Part shown: in pieces, positions 7,744 to 16,086 of the stretch
How positions within the stretch are numbered: position 1 is the first letter of the stretch
Layout: each line of letters opens with the position of its first letter
From: Jeotgalibacillus proteolyticus
GTDB lineage: Bacteria > Bacillota > Bacilli > Bacillales > Jeotgalibacillaceae
Length of the DNA: 64,000 nucleotides
NCBI RefSeq assembly: GCF_002926065.1
Contig: NZ_PREZ01000001.1
Span: 434,001-498,000 of the forward strand
Direction of reading: 5' to 3'
Position numbers and translations under genes: made by a program
Notes under the pieces: generated by a model
Database searches by the model: none
What the model was told of the DNA's origin: nothing
The model's input: the letters and a program-made list of their open reading frames with translations, nothing else

Positions 7744-8606
7744 TCAAGCGGCTTTAGCTCTATATTCCATAGGGCTAAGGCCCTTTATCGCAGTGATGAG
7801 CTCCTCATATGTCCTATATTTATGTAAATAATACTTTTCACATTTTACTGTGCCAAAAAAAGACTCCATTGGCGCATTATCAATACACCGTCCAACCCGT
7901 GACATACTCTGTGTCATGCCTGCTTCATCGATTTTACGTTTGAACACTTTAGACGTGTATTGGAACCCTCTGTCGCTGTGGATTAGAGGCTGTTCACCCA
8001 TCAACTGTAAAACAGCCTGATCGAATGTCTTGAAAACGAGGTCATTGTTATTGAAGTGGCCCAGAACATAACTAATGATAGAACCGTCGTAAAGATCACG
8101 AATCGCGCTTAGATAGGCCTTTTTTGATTGACCGTATTTAAACTCTGTGACGTCCGTTACCCATTTTTCATTCGGTTTTCGGCAGTGAATTTACGATTTA
8201 ATACATTCTCAGCCACATGTTGAGGGGAAGAAGGTTTATACTGCTTCTTTTTGATCCGAATAACCGAGCGTAATCCAGCCACTTTCATCAATCGATAGAT
8301 TCTTTTATGATTCAGGTTCTCTGTAAACTCTTTATTCAGATGCAGGGTCATTTGGCGATAACCAAATATACCGTCCACTTTTTCATAGAGCTCTTCCATC
8401 TTTTCGATGATGGCCTGATTCAGCGTTTCGCTTGATGAAGGAGTACGGTTTAGCCATTTATAGTAGGCAGATCGTGCAATACCGGCAATGCCACAAAGTA
8501 AACGAATGCTTAGCCTTTCATTGTGGTGTAGCTCTTGAATGGCGATATACTTATCCTCAAATCGGATTTGGCTTATTTTCGCCTCCTTTCGATCTCCTCT
8601 AACTTT
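7744..8606 (-). pseudogene. IS3-family transposase OrfB, frameshifted and internally deleted
   Basis: The frame entered by -1 slippage from orfA can be read as an integrase-type transposase: HTH_21 region (DGIFGYRQMTLHLNKEF, RIYRLMKVAGLRS), then the DDE core. Near 8175-8185 one base is missing: the open frame ends in ENRMKNG, while KPNEKWVTDVTEFKYG continues in the next frame. The first two catalytic Asp regions (VTDVTEF, HSDRGFQYTS) and the Glu region (NAPMESFFGT) are present in that second frame. Near the C-terminus the usual YIxxYNxxRxxxxL block is missing between ELITAI and KGLSPMEYRAKAA, an in-frame loss of roughly 17 codons. Two lesions make it inactive. Confidence 0.85.
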
Positions 8607-9253
8607 TTTAAAAACAAATTCTCTGCACGTAACCGTTCATTTTCTTCTTCTAGCTTCTTCATTTGACGGCTGACTATCTCTTCTGGCGTGAGTTCCTCTT
8701 CTTGTTTCTTCTTCCCGCGTCGATCCTTCAGCGCTTCCTCCCCACCGTCCTCATACTTCTTCACCCACTGATAAACCTGTTGATACGAAACCTGATGAAC
8801 CGTCGCTGTTTCCTGATAATTTTTTCCATTCTTCAAGCAATCCAGCGCAATGTCGATCCGTTCCTCCCACGTAGTGTTCCTTTTACTCGTCATAGAGTTC
8901 GTCCTCCCTTTTGAGGTATCCTTTAATTCTCTATGATGATTATACTTGTTTATCCATTTCTGAAGTACACCTCTACTGGAGATTTCATATTTTTCGACAA
9001 TCTCATACTGAGAATGTTTGCCTGAAAGATAATCTAATACAACTGCTTCTTTTAACGCTTTTGAGTAGGGTTTCCAGGTGGTTGAACGCTGTAAGCTTTC
9101 CACCCCATAGCGCTCATATTTTTCAATCCATTTTCTTAATGAGATCTCAGTGATATCGTATTGTAGGCAGAACTCGCTTATGGTGCACTCTCTTTTTTCA
9201 AAAGCTTCGATAATGTCCTTTTTGAACTCATAAGAATATGTTTTTGTAGACAT
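8573..9253 (-). CDS. IS3-family transposase OrfA (double helix-turn-helix)
   Basis: A 226-residue OrfA of the IS150 type. Residues about 5-55 and 115-170 each form a HTH_Tnp_1/homeodomain-like helix-turn-helix ending in WIEKY or WVKKYED, with a middle WINKYN repeat, and the C-terminus is a leucine-zipper-like coiled coil (KKLEEENERLRAENLFLKKL) used for dimerisation. It binds the IS ends. The ORF is intact and ends just past a slippery heptamer that would join it to OrfB. Because OrfB is broken, OrfA can at most act as a DNA-binding inhibitor or not at all. Confidence 0.85.
   Translation of the reverse strand: MSTKTYSYEFKKDIIEAFEKRECTISEFCLQYDITEISLRKWIEKYERYGVESLQRSTTWKPYSKALKEAVVLDYLSGKHSQYEIVEKYEISSRGVLQKWINKYNHHRELKDTSKGRTNSMTSKRNTTWEERIDIALDCLKNGKNYQETATVHQVSYQQVYQWVKKYEDGGEEALKDRRGKKKQEEELTPEEIVSRQMKKLEEENERLRAENLFLKKLEEIERRRK
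8603..8609 (-). promoter_or_regulatory. programmed -1 frameshift heptamer of the IS
   Basis: A AAA AAG read in the orfA frame (minus strand) is the canonical IS3-family slippery heptamer; an overlapping T TTA AAA lies just upstream. Slippage enters the OrfB frame (KVRGDRKEAKISQIRF), bypassing the orfA stop at 8573. Confidence 0.7.
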
Positions 9254-9343
9254 AAAAAAATTCCCCCAAGGTAAACAGATTTTTATTTTTTAATCTGTCT
9301 ACCTTAAAGGGAGCTTCTCACATGTGTCCCAGCCTCTTTCAAT

Positions 9344-10210
9344 TTAAGTATAAAAGGTTATTAATGCCTGAGTGCCGCTTCCGTCATGACCCTCCCCTGC
9401 GATGTCATCATATAATTCCTTCGCAAGATTAAGACCAGGCAATCTTAAATTCATTTTCTCAGACTCTTCAAGCGCGATTTTAAGATCCTTAATAAAATGG
9501 CGAACATAAAACCCCGGCTCATAGTCTCCTTTAAGCATCCTCGGTGCAAGGTTGGAAAGAGACCAGCTTCCGGCAGCCCCTTTTGAGATGCTTTTTAAGA
9601 CGAGGTCTAGATCCAATCCCGCTTTTTTTGCATAGGCTAATGATTCACACACTCCGATCATGGTAGAGGCAATAACGATTTGATTACTCATTTTTGCATG
9701 CTGACCGGAGCCTGCAGGCCCATGATACACAATATTTTCACCAAAATAGCCAAACACCTCTTCTACCTTGTCAAATTCCTCTTTGGACCCTCCTGCCATG
9801 ATGGATAATGTGCCATTTCTGGCACCGATATCTCCGCCGGATACAGGGGCATCAAGAGCTGTTACATCATGCTCTTTTGCACTGGCTGCAATTTTTTCAG
9901 CCAGGCTTGGCGTCGAGGTTGTCAGATCAACAAGAATTGTTCCTTTTTCAGCATTGCTAATCAGGCCATTTTCTCCCAGGTAGACCTCCTCAACATCCTC
10001 GGGATATCCCACCATTGTAAAAATCAAGTTGCATGTTTGGGCTATCTCTAAAGGGGAATCAAGCCACTTCGCTCCATGCTCAAGCAGCGACTCTGCCTTA
10101 GACTTCGTTCGGGTATAAACATATACCTCAAATGAAGCCTCAAGTAAGTGAGATAGTATCCCTCTCCCCATGACACCAGTTCCAATAAATCCAATTTTAT
10201 ACTCTGCCAT
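9344..10210 (-). CDS. ykwC: beta-hydroxyacid dehydrogenase family oxidoreductase (YkwC)
   Basis: A 288-residue NAD(P)-dependent dehydrogenase of the 3-hydroxyisobutyrate/6-phosphogluconate family. The Rossmann motif GFIGTGVMGRG is at the N-terminus, the substrate signature DAPVSGGDIGA is mid-protein, the catalytic Lys lies in GSGQHAKMSNQ, and the FYVRHFIKDLKIALEE block matches B. subtilis YkwC. The physiological substrate is not known. It converges with patA, but the terminator between them has been split by an IS whose edge is only about 20 bases from the stop codon. The coding sequence itself is complete. Confidence 0.87.
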   Translation of the reverse strand: MAEYKIGFIGTGVMGRGILSHLLEASFEVYVYTRTKSKAESLLEHGAKWLDSPLEIAQTCNLIFTMVGYPEDVEEVYLGENGLISNAEKGTILVDLTTSTPSLAEKIAASAKEHDVTALDAPVSGGDIGARNGTLSIMAGGSKEEFDKVEEVFGYFGENIVYHGPAGSGQHAKMSNQIVIASTMIGVCESLAYAKKAGLDLDLVLKSISKGAAGSWSLSNLAPRMLKGDYEPGFYVRHFIKDLKIALEESEKMNLRLPGLNLAKELYDDIAGEGHDGSGTQALITFYT

Positions 10211-10316
10211 TCAAATCCCTCCTCCTTTTTATCTTCCCTTTTTAATTAGAAAATTGCAAACAGTTATACTGCCTGTGATAGGATAATAGATAATAATAAC
10301 GTCAGAGGTGAAGACT

Positions 10317-10973
10317 ATGAGAAAAGATTTTTTAGCTTATGTAAAAAATGAGCTTAAGCCAATTACAGTAAGAAATTATACAATTGAGGATACTAATAAG
10401 CTCATCCATATTCAGCAAAATGCCTTTCCCCCTCCTTTCCCTGAGGAATTATTATGGTCTAAAGAACAAATAGCTGAACATGTAACGCGGTTTCCTGAAG
10501 GTGCCTTTTGTGTTGAAGTTGATGGGGCAATGGCAGGATCTATGACAACGCTCCTTGTTGACCTGAAACCTGGTGAACTTCATACATGGGATGAAATAAC
10601 CAATTCGGGTTTTATTAGAAATCACACTCCTGAAGGGTCCACTCTTTATGTAGTTGACTTATGTGTAGACCCTGATTTCCGGGGTCTTGGGCTTGGGAAG
10701 GAGTTAATGAATGCTGCCTATGAAACGGTGGTTAATTTGAATGCGGACCGGCTTGCAGGCGGATGCAGAATACCGGGCTACTATAAATACTCACATGAAT
10801 TATCTCCAGAAGAATACTATGAAAAATTAAAAAAAGGAAAACTGCGGGATTCAGTTTTTAGTTTTTTAATAGGAGCAGGAAGAGTTCCGGTCGGTCTTTT
10901 GCCCGGGTATATAGAGGATAAAGAATCAGCAGACCATGCAGTTCTTATGGAGTGGAAAAACCCGTTTAAATAA
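10317..10973 (+). CDS. GNAT family N-acetyltransferase
   Basis: A 218-residue Gcn5-related acetyltransferase. Motif A, the acetyl-CoA pyrophosphate loop, is visible as DLCVDPDFRGLGLGKELM; an N-terminal helix-strand region (YTIEDTNKLIHIQQNAFPPP) precedes it. ATG 10317 follows AGAGGTGA; the GTG three codons earlier lies within that site. It is divergent from ykwC. B. subtilis has a GNAT gene, ykwB, beside ykwC, so this is probably its positional equivalent, but the protein looks longer than I recall for YkwB. The substrate is unknown. Confidence 0.82.
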   Translation: MRKDFLAYVKNELKPITVRNYTIEDTNKLIHIQQNAFPPPFPEELLWSKEQIAEHVTRFPEGAFCVEVDGAMAGSMTTLLVDLKPGELHTWDEITNSGFIRNHTPEGSTLYVVDLCVDPDFRGLGLGKELMNAAYETVVNLNADRLAGGCRIPGYYKYSHELSPEEYYEKLKKGKLRDSVFSFLIGAGRVPVGLLPGYIEDKESADHAVLMEWKNPFK

Positions 10974-11005
10974 AAAAAGGAACCGGATAATGGGGGTTAT
11001 CCGGT
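10974..11005 (-). terminator. ptsHI terminator
   Basis: ACCGGATAA (10982-10990) pairs with TTATCCGGT (10997-11005). On the minus strand the stem is followed by TCCTTTTTTTTATTT, so it serves leftward transcription, about 100 bases after ptsI; on the plus strand it follows the GNAT stop directly. Confidence 0.7.
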
Positions 11006-11101
11006 CCAAAAAAGGGAAATCAGAATGAAAAAGTATGCTTGTACTACTACTTATACTTCCCGCATTCTGCGAAATTATTCTCATTTTTTGTAACAGTTGT
11101 A

Positions 11102-12820
11102 TTACAAATTAATTGCGTTTTTTACAATAGAAATAACTTCTTCGTTGGTTGAAAGCCCAAGCGCTTCCTGCGCAAGTGATTCCATTTCTGTTTTAGAAAG
11201 CTTTGCCAGCTGAGAACGGGCAGGAAGTACAGAAGTTGCACTCATCGAAAATTCATCAAGTCCAAGACCTAAAAGTAGTGGAATTGCGATTTCATCTCCA
11301 GCCATTTCACCGCACATACCAGTCCACTTGCCTTCTTTATGTGAAGCATCAATAACCATTTTAACCAGGCGTAAAATGGCAGGATTATACGGCTGATACA
11401 AATAAGAAACTCTCTCATTCATCCGGTCAGCTGCCATAGTGTATTGAATTAAGTCATTTGTTCCAATGCTGAAGAAGTCCACTTCTTTGGCGAATTGATC
11501 CGCCATGACAGCAGTAGATGGAATTTCAACCATTATTCCAATTTCAATGTCATCAGAAACAGAAACGCCTTCCTGAACGAGCTCTTCTTTTACTTCAAGT
11601 AAAAGAGCTTTCGCATTACGGAATTCAGTTAAGGTTGAGATCATCGGGAACATGATTTTCAAGTTGCCATATACACTTGCGCGGAGAAGGGCCCGCAGCT
11701 GCACTTTAAATAGATCTGTCTCTTCTAAGCAAAGACGAATCGCTCTAAAGCCCAAAAATGGATTCATTTCATGAGGCAGGTTTAAATAAGGAAGCTCCTT
11801 ATCTCCACCGATATCGAGCGTTCGCACGACAACCGGCTTTCCTTCCATTCCTTCGAGTACAGCTTTATAGGATTCGAACTGCTCGTCCTCGGTTGGAAGT
11901 TCGTTTCTGCCCATATAAAGAAACTCAGTACGGTAAAGACCGATGCCTTCTGCTCCATTATTACGAACTCCTTCTAGATCAGCAGGAGTTCCAATATTTG
12001 CAGCCAGCTCTACATGCTGTCCATCACTCGTTACAGTTTCTTCATTTACAAGCTTTGCCCACTCAGCTTTTTGCTCAGCAAATCCAGCCTGTTCCTTTTT
12101 ATATTGCTCAATAACTTCCTCTGTAGGGTTTACATGTACTTCACCGTTCAATCCATCTACAATGACTAAATCGCCGTTTTCAATTTCAACTGTTGCTTCC
12201 TTAGTTCCAACAACAGCAGGAATTTCCATCGAGCGGGCCATGATTGCTGAATGGGAAGTACGTCCGCCAATATTCGTTGTGAATCCCTTCACATATTGAC
12301 GATTTAACTGGGCCGTGTCTGATGGAGTCAAATCCTCGGCAATAATGATTACTTCTTCAGAAATCATGCTTGGATTAATAATTTTCACACCTAAAAGATG
12401 AGAAAGCACACGCTTGGTTACATCACGGATATCAGCTGCTCTTTCCTTCATGTATTCATTATCCATTTGTTCAAACATGGTAATAAACATATCCGCTGTT
12501 TCTTTCAAAGCAGCTTCAGCATTTACTGATTCCAGCTTAATTTTATCTTCGATCGGACCTGTTAATTCCGGATCGCTCAAAACAAGAAGATGTGCTTCAA
12601 AGATCGCAGCCTTGTCTTCACCAAGGTCTACCTTGGCGCGATCCCGAATTGCTTCCAGCTCTGAACGTGAAACTGACAGCGCTTCCTGAAAGCGTTCAAC
12701 TTCCATTCCGGAATTTTCTACTTTTGTCTCTTCAAAAGACAAATCCGGCTCTACAAGCCGGTAAGCCTTAGCAATTGCAATGCCGCTTGACGCTGCAATT
12801 CCTTTTAAAATAGAAGACAT
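11102..12820 (-). CDS. ptsI: phosphoenolpyruvate-protein phosphotransferase, enzyme I
   Basis: Full-length enzyme I (572 residues) of the sugar phosphotransferase system. It autophosphorylates from PEP and passes the phosphate to HPr. The phosphohistidine lies in [17 protein letters not shown], the PEP-binding barrel shows [12 protein letters not shown] and [18 protein letters not shown], and the C-terminal Cys loop is [10 protein letters not shown]. ptsH ends one base upstream, so the two are co-transcribed and coupled. In B. subtilis ptsG precedes ptsHI; here there is no ptsG and ptsH has its own promoter region. Confidence 0.97.
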   Translation of the reverse strand: MSSILKGIAASSGIAIAKAYRLVEPDLSFEETKVENSGMEVERFQEALSVSRSELEAIRDRAKVDLGEDKAAIFEAHLLVLSDPELTGPIEDKIKLESVNAEAALKETADMFITMFEQMDNEYMKERAADIRDVTKRVLSHLLGVKIINPSMISEEVIIIAEDLTPSDTAQLNRQYVKGFTTNIGGRTSHSAIMARSMEIPAVVGTKEATVEIENGDLVIVDGLNGEVHVNPTEEVIEQYKKEQAGFAEQKAEWAKLVNEETVTSDGQHVELAANIGTPADLEGVRNNGAEGIGLYRTEFLYMGRNELPTEDEQFESYKAVLEGMEGKPVVVRTLDIGGDKELPYLNLPHEMNPFLGFRAIRLCLEETDLFKVQLRALLRASVYGNLKIMFPMISTLTEFRNAKALLLEVKEELVQEGVSVSDDIEIGIMVEIPSTAVMADQFAKEVDFFSIGTNDLIQYTMAADRMNERVSYLYQPYNPAILRLVKMVIDASHKEGKWTGMCGEMAGDEIAIPLLLGLGLDEFSMSATSVLPARSQLAKLSKTEMESLAQEALGLSTNEEVISIVKNAINL

Positions 12821-12821
12821 T

Positions 12822-13085
12822 TTACGCCAAACCTTCGTTTTTCAAAGTTTCTTCAAGGCTATTAATTGCTTCCTGCTCGTCACTGCCATCAGCATGGATA
12901 ACGATTTCTGCATCTTTACCTACGCCAAGAGACATAACGCCCATGATTGATTTAAGATTTACTTTTTTGCCTTTGTACTCCAATTGAACATCTGAGTCAA
13001 ACTTGCTTGCTGTTTGAACTAAAATGGTTGCCGGACGTGCGTGGATTCCTGTTTCTGCTTTTACTGTAAACTGCTTTTGTGCCAT
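12822..13085 (-). CDS. ptsH: phosphocarrier protein HPr
   Basis: An 87-residue HPr. His15 in [10 protein letters not shown] is the site phosphorylated by enzyme I, and Ser46 in [11 protein letters not shown] is the HPr kinase site, which makes this a Gram-positive type HPr that serves as CcpA corepressor as well as a sugar-transport phosphate carrier. AAAGGAGA lies upstream of the ATG. It forms an operon with ptsI. A gap of about 280 bases upstream contains a plausible sigma-A promoter and nothing else that I can identify. Confidence 0.97.
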   Translation of the reverse strand: MAQKQFTVKAETGIHARPATILVQTASKFDSDVQLEYKGKKVNLKSIMGVMSLGVGKDAEIVIHADGSDEQEAINSLEETLKNEGLA

Positions 13086-13129
13086 GATAAATCTTCTCCT
13101 TTTATCTTGTATTTAAACATCACCATATT

Positions 13130-13158
13130 AAATTAACGAATAAGATACACTCCGTCAA
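13130..13158 (-). promoter_or_regulatory. candidate sigma-A promoter of ptsHI
   Basis: On the minus strand TTGACG (13158-13153) and TAATTT (13135-13130) are separated by 17 bases, about 45 bases before the ptsH start codon. Seen by eye only. Confidence 0.45.
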
Positions 13159-13364
13159 TAAAATAATATTGTTTGTTTAATACGATGAATTTTAATTTAT
13201 CTTTCTAAGATTTAAGAATAGCATGTAAACCCTTGAATCACAACGATTTTGCTATAAGACATGACATGCCGCAGGAAAATTTTGAAGCAATTGTTAAAAA
13301 TAATTCATTATTTTTCATCATGTCTATTGCTAAATCTGCTTTATTTTAAAACTAATCCTTCAAT

Positions 13365-14099
13365 TTAATGTTTATAAATCATTTTTCTTGTCATCCCGCC
13401 ATCAATGACCAGGTTTCCTCCTGTAATAAATGAATTCTCCGGATCGGTAAGGAAAAGGCATGCCCGGGCAATGTCCTCAGGCTTTCCTACTCTGTTAGAA
13501 AGATGCTGACTATGGTCGACATCTCTTAAATCCTCATAATTTTCTGTTGCAATCCAACCGGGGCTTATTGCATTTACATTAATATTTTTCTCACTTAAGG
13601 ATACCGCCAGTGCATGGGTTAAGGCATGGATCCCTCCTTTAGAAGCGGAATATGCCTCGGTGTTTTCTTCTGACATAAACGCACGCGTTGAACAGAGGTT
13701 GACAATGGCACCTCCATTCATATGCCTGGCTGCTTCTCTGGAGCAGTAAAAAACACTTGAAAGATTGCTGTTTAATATCTCAAGCCAATCACTTTCTGTG
13801 ACCTCCCAAATAGACTTAAAAGCGGACATCCCCGCATTATTGATTAAGACATCAATTTTGCCGGATTGCTGTATCACCCCTTCAATCAGTTCAGAAACAC
13901 TTTCAAGCCTCCCTACATCACAGGTTTTTCCAAAGGCGGTATAGCCTTCTTCTTTAAGCCGGTGTACCTGCTCTGAAAGCTCTTTTTCCTCTCTGTCAAC
14001 CAAATAAACATGGTCGCCTTTAGATAGGAAAGCTTTTGAAATGGAAAGCCCGATACCCATTGCTGCTCCGGTTACAATTACTATTCTTGGTTCATTCAA
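13365..14099 (-). CDS. SDR family oxidoreductase
   Basis: Classical short-chain dehydrogenase of about 244 residues: cofactor motif VTGAAMGIG near the N-terminus, LINNAGMSA, catalytic Ser in VNLCSTRAF, active site YSASKGG, and ISPGWIATENY. Ends in NLVIDGGMTRKM. It has no clear substrate signature. I place the start at TTG 14099, which has AAGGAG nine bases upstream; extending further would run into the upstream 64-residue gene that overlaps in another frame. The two probably form an operon, the short gene first. Confidence 0.82.
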   Translation of the reverse strand: MNEPRIVIVTGAAMGIGLSISKAFLSKGDHVYLVDREEKELSEQVHRLKEEGYTAFGKTCDVGRLESVSELIEGVIQQSGKIDVLINNAGMSAFKSIWEVTESDWLEILNSNLSSVFYCSREAARHMNGGAIVNLCSTRAFMSEENTEAYSASKGGIHALTHALAVSLSEKNINVNAISPGWIATENYEDLRDVDHSQHLSNRVGKPEDIARACLFLTDPENSFITGGNLVIDGGMTRKMIYKH

Positions 14100-14112
14100 A
14101 CTAATCAGCTCC

Positions 14113-14307
14113 TTAGCTTCTTGGCTTTTCCAGGTATTCGTATGTAACGCCGCCATTACGCTGTGCAATTCCGCGAAAATGCTTAAAATCTTCTGCATTC
14201 ACTAACTGTTCCCGAAAGGCTAAAAAATCCTCCTTAGCGACCTCCAGCCGGGTAATATCCCCGCTTCTGAGCTTACTTAAAAGGCTCTCAATTTCTTGTG
14301 ATTCCAA
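14113..14307 (-). CDS. conserved small protein upstream of SDR gene
   Basis: A 64-residue acidic-to-neutral protein with no membrane segment; the core LRSGDITRLEVAKEDFLAFREQLV and a FKHFRGIAQRNGGVTYEYLE tail look like a folded small domain. I recall similar short hypothetical proteins next to genes in Bacilli but cannot name the family. It starts at TTG 14307, eight bases after AGGAGG, and stops 13 bases ahead of the SDR start, so the two are probably co-translated. Confidence 0.7.
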   Translation of the reverse strand: MESQEIESLLSKLRSGDITRLEVAKEDFLAFREQLVNAEDFKHFRGIAQRNGGVTYEYLEKPRS

Positions 14308-14516
14308 AATAAAAACCTCCTCTAAATATCTATTTATTTACACTATAATCGTTCGTTTTACACGCAACAAGTAAAGTAACTTCTACTATTTAGAGGTACT
14401 ATGCATTACAATACTATTTACACTATATAATTTTATCTATTTTTGATAGAATGGACCTTATGCTTTCACGTTCTTGAGATTACCTGATGGCTTCAGACTT
14501 ATAGGAGGTTTCCATT

Positions 14517-15119
14517 TTGAATAAACAACTTTGGTGGCTGATCACTAGTATGCTGATCATTCAGCTTTTAATGTTCATAACTTTTTTTGATAAAAATATA
14601 TTCTGGTATTTGTATTCCGGTACTGCTCTAGTGATGATTGCTCTGAGCATTACAAAATCAGGACTTGATGAGCCACTCCCTCAACGCCGTTATTTTCTGG
14701 CGGGCATTGTATCCGGAATTGTCTTGTACGGCTTATTCTTTTTAGGCTATCAGCTTCTTTCTATATTACCTGGAAATTTAGACCGGTCAGCGGATTCCCT
14801 GTTTAATCAGCTGCATCCGGATAATACGTGGAAATGGCTTTTATTAATTCTCATTATCATACCCGCAGAAGAAATATTTTGGAGAGGGTTTGTTCAAAGA
14901 ATCCTTCATAAGCATTTTTCTCAAGCAGTGACAATTCTTATAACTGCCCTCCTTGCCGGTTCAGTCTTTTATTATTCAGGAGAATGGATATGGGTTGCAG
15001 CAGCATTTTTCGGTTCTGTTTTCTGGGGTATTCTGTATGCATGGAAACGCAGTGTGCCAATGGTCATTCTTTCTCACCTGACATTCGACTTCCTATTTTT
15101 CAGTTTCGCTTTTCTGTAA
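14517..15119 (+). CDS. CPBP family intramembrane metalloprotease
   Basis: A 200-residue polytopic membrane protein of the CAAX protease/bacteriocin-processing (CPBP, ABI) family. The three motifs are present: EEIFWRG with the EExxxR glutamates (motif 1), the FFGSVFWGILYAW helix (motif 2, where the usual His is not obvious) and SHLTFDFLFF with conserved His and Asp (motif 3). Family members act in the membrane on prenylated proteins, bacteriocin immunity or anti-sigma factors; the target here is unknown. It starts with TTG at 14517, eight bases after GGAGG. A lipoprotein gene follows 67 bases downstream. Confidence 0.82.
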   Translation: MNKQLWWLITSMLIIQLLMFITFFDKNIFWYLYSGTALVMIALSITKSGLDEPLPQRRYFLAGIVSGIVLYGLFFLGYQLLSILPGNLDRSADSLFNQLHPDNTWKWLLLILIIIPAEEIFWRGFVQRILHKHFSQAVTILITALLAGSVFYYSGEWIWVAAAFFGSVFWGILYAWKRSVPMVILSHLTFDFLFFSFAFL

Positions 15120-15186
15120 TAATGAAACCAACGATGCAGTTAGCCGTCTAATCCAGTAACTAAGCTATTTATATTGGAGGGATTAG

Positions 15187-15825
15187 ATGATAAAACATCA
15201 CCTGTTTCATATTGCAGCTGTTCTCCTGCTGCTTTGTTTAACCGCCTGCGGAACAGACAATCAAAGCAGCGCTGATAGGGGTTCTGAAAATCAGGAAGAA
15301 AACGGGCAACAGGAAGAAACAGAAGATGCCGGGCAGGAAATAGAGGAAGATTCCATAATCAGGCTGCTCGAGCAGTTAGTGCAATTTGAGCTTCACGGTG
15401 AAGAAATAGAAAAAACAGCTTTTCTTCAAGAAAGCAGAGAAAATAATTATAGTCTTTATGTAATTGACGGCTTTACCTTTACTGGTTCTGAGCTGGGAAC
15501 TGATCAGATCGTATATGATCAGGATGCTTCACAGATGATGCAAATACAATCTTACCCTGCTGATACAGCAGAGGAGGAAGAGCTTGACAGCCTGGCTTAT
15601 TCTTACGCTGAAGCTTCCTCTTCAGAAATACCGGAAGCATGGGAGCCCTCTGAAGAATATTCTTTTCCAGACAATACTGCAGGCTACCAATCGTCCTCTG
15701 ATTCTGAAGAAACACTTTCTTTTTACTTTGAAAAGAACAATAAAGTAATGGCCATTTCCATAACGATAACAAAAGACTTTGGCTCAACCGATGCATTTCT
15801 TAAGATGGCTGAAACAATTGAATAG
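15187..15825 (+). CDS. lipoprotein, unknown function
   Basis: A 212-residue exported lipoprotein. A short basic N-terminus and hydrophobic core (FHIAAVLLLLCLTACG) end in the lipobox LTAC, with Cys about residue 21. A Gln/Glu-rich acidic linker (residues about 25-58) precedes a soluble domain of about 150 residues rich in beta strands, with no family that I recognise. It would be anchored on the outer face of the membrane. GGAGGGATTAG lies upstream of the ATG. It may be co-transcribed with the CPBP protease gene. Confidence 0.75.
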   Translation: MIKHHLFHIAAVLLLLCLTACGTDNQSSADRGSENQEENGQQEETEDAGQEIEEDSIIRLLEQLVQFELHGEEIEKTAFLQESRENNYSLYVIDGFTFTGSELGTDQIVYDQDASQMMQIQSYPADTAEEEELDSLAYSYAEASSSEIPEAWEPSEEYSFPDNTAGYQSSSDSEETLSFYFEKNNKVMAISITITKDFGSTDAFLKMAETIE

Positions 15826-15839
15826 TATAAAAACTTATA

Positions 15840-15872
15840 AAGCTTTGCATTAAACGTGCAGAGCTTTTTTTG
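15840..15872 (+). terminator. terminator after lipoprotein gene
   Basis: AAGCTTTGCA (15840-15849) pairs with TGCAGAGCTT (15857-15866, one G-U) and is followed by a run of T. Confidence 0.8.
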
Positions 15873-15944
15873 TTTGGCTGCTTCTCATTCGGGTAAGAAA
15901 AGAGAATCTCATAAAATAATGGGTAGTAATAATAAGCAAAATAC

Positions 15945-15973
15945 TTGAAAGTCAAAAAAGGTCAAATTATACT
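15945..15973 (+). promoter_or_regulatory. clpE sigma-A promoter
   Basis: TTGAAA (15945-15950) and TATACT (15968-15973) with 17 bases between them. The CtsR box at 15950-15966 fills the spacer, so repressor binding would block polymerase directly. Confidence 0.8.
15950..15966 (+). promoter_or_regulatory. CtsR operator 1
   Basis: AGTCAAA-AAA-GGTCAAA is an exact match to the heptad direct repeat RGTCAAA-NAN-RGTCAAA bound by CtsR, the repressor of clp genes. Confidence 0.88.
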
Positions 15974-15983
15974 ATGTATATAA

Positions 15984-16000
15984 GGTCAATAATAGTCAAA
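15984..16000 (+). promoter_or_regulatory. CtsR operator 2
   Basis: GGTCAAT-AAT-AGTCAAA differs from the CtsR heptad repeat at one base and lies just downstream of the -10 box, near the expected transcription start. Confidence 0.82.
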
Positions 16001-16086
16001 CAAACATATTATTAGACAGTCTGGGACTGATCTTATACAATGACAAAACATTTAATAAATAATAATGATTCTAAGGAGGAGTTACA

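Larger units (their letters stand above)
7702..9320 (-). mobile_element. IS3-family (IS150-type) insertion sequence, decayed
   Basis: An element of about 1.62 kb with terminal inverted repeats: left 7702-7724 (GAACTGCTCCCTCAAGTAG and onward) and right 9295-9320, whose complement begins TGAGAAGCTCCCTTTAAGG; both then read TAGACAG. A CAT trinucleotide on each side (7699-7701 and 9321-9323) is a possible 3-bp target duplication, usual for IS3 elements. It encodes OrfA, a -1 slippery heptamer and a broken DDE OrfB, all leftward. A hairpin (9270-9281 with 9292-9303) lies just inside the right end ahead of orfA. The exact ends are uncertain by a base or two. Confidence 0.8.
7683..9339. terminator. 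intrinsic terminator hairpin split by an insertion sequence
   Basis: AAAGAGGCTGAGACA at 7683-7697 and TGTCCCAGCCTCTTT at 9325-9339 are complementary in 14 of 15 positions and flank the IS exactly. An unbroken hairpin of the same family occurs at 40765-40798. Removing the element and one CAT rejoins the arms with a five-base loop, so the original was a terminator between the convergent patA and ykwC. Confidence 0.75.
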
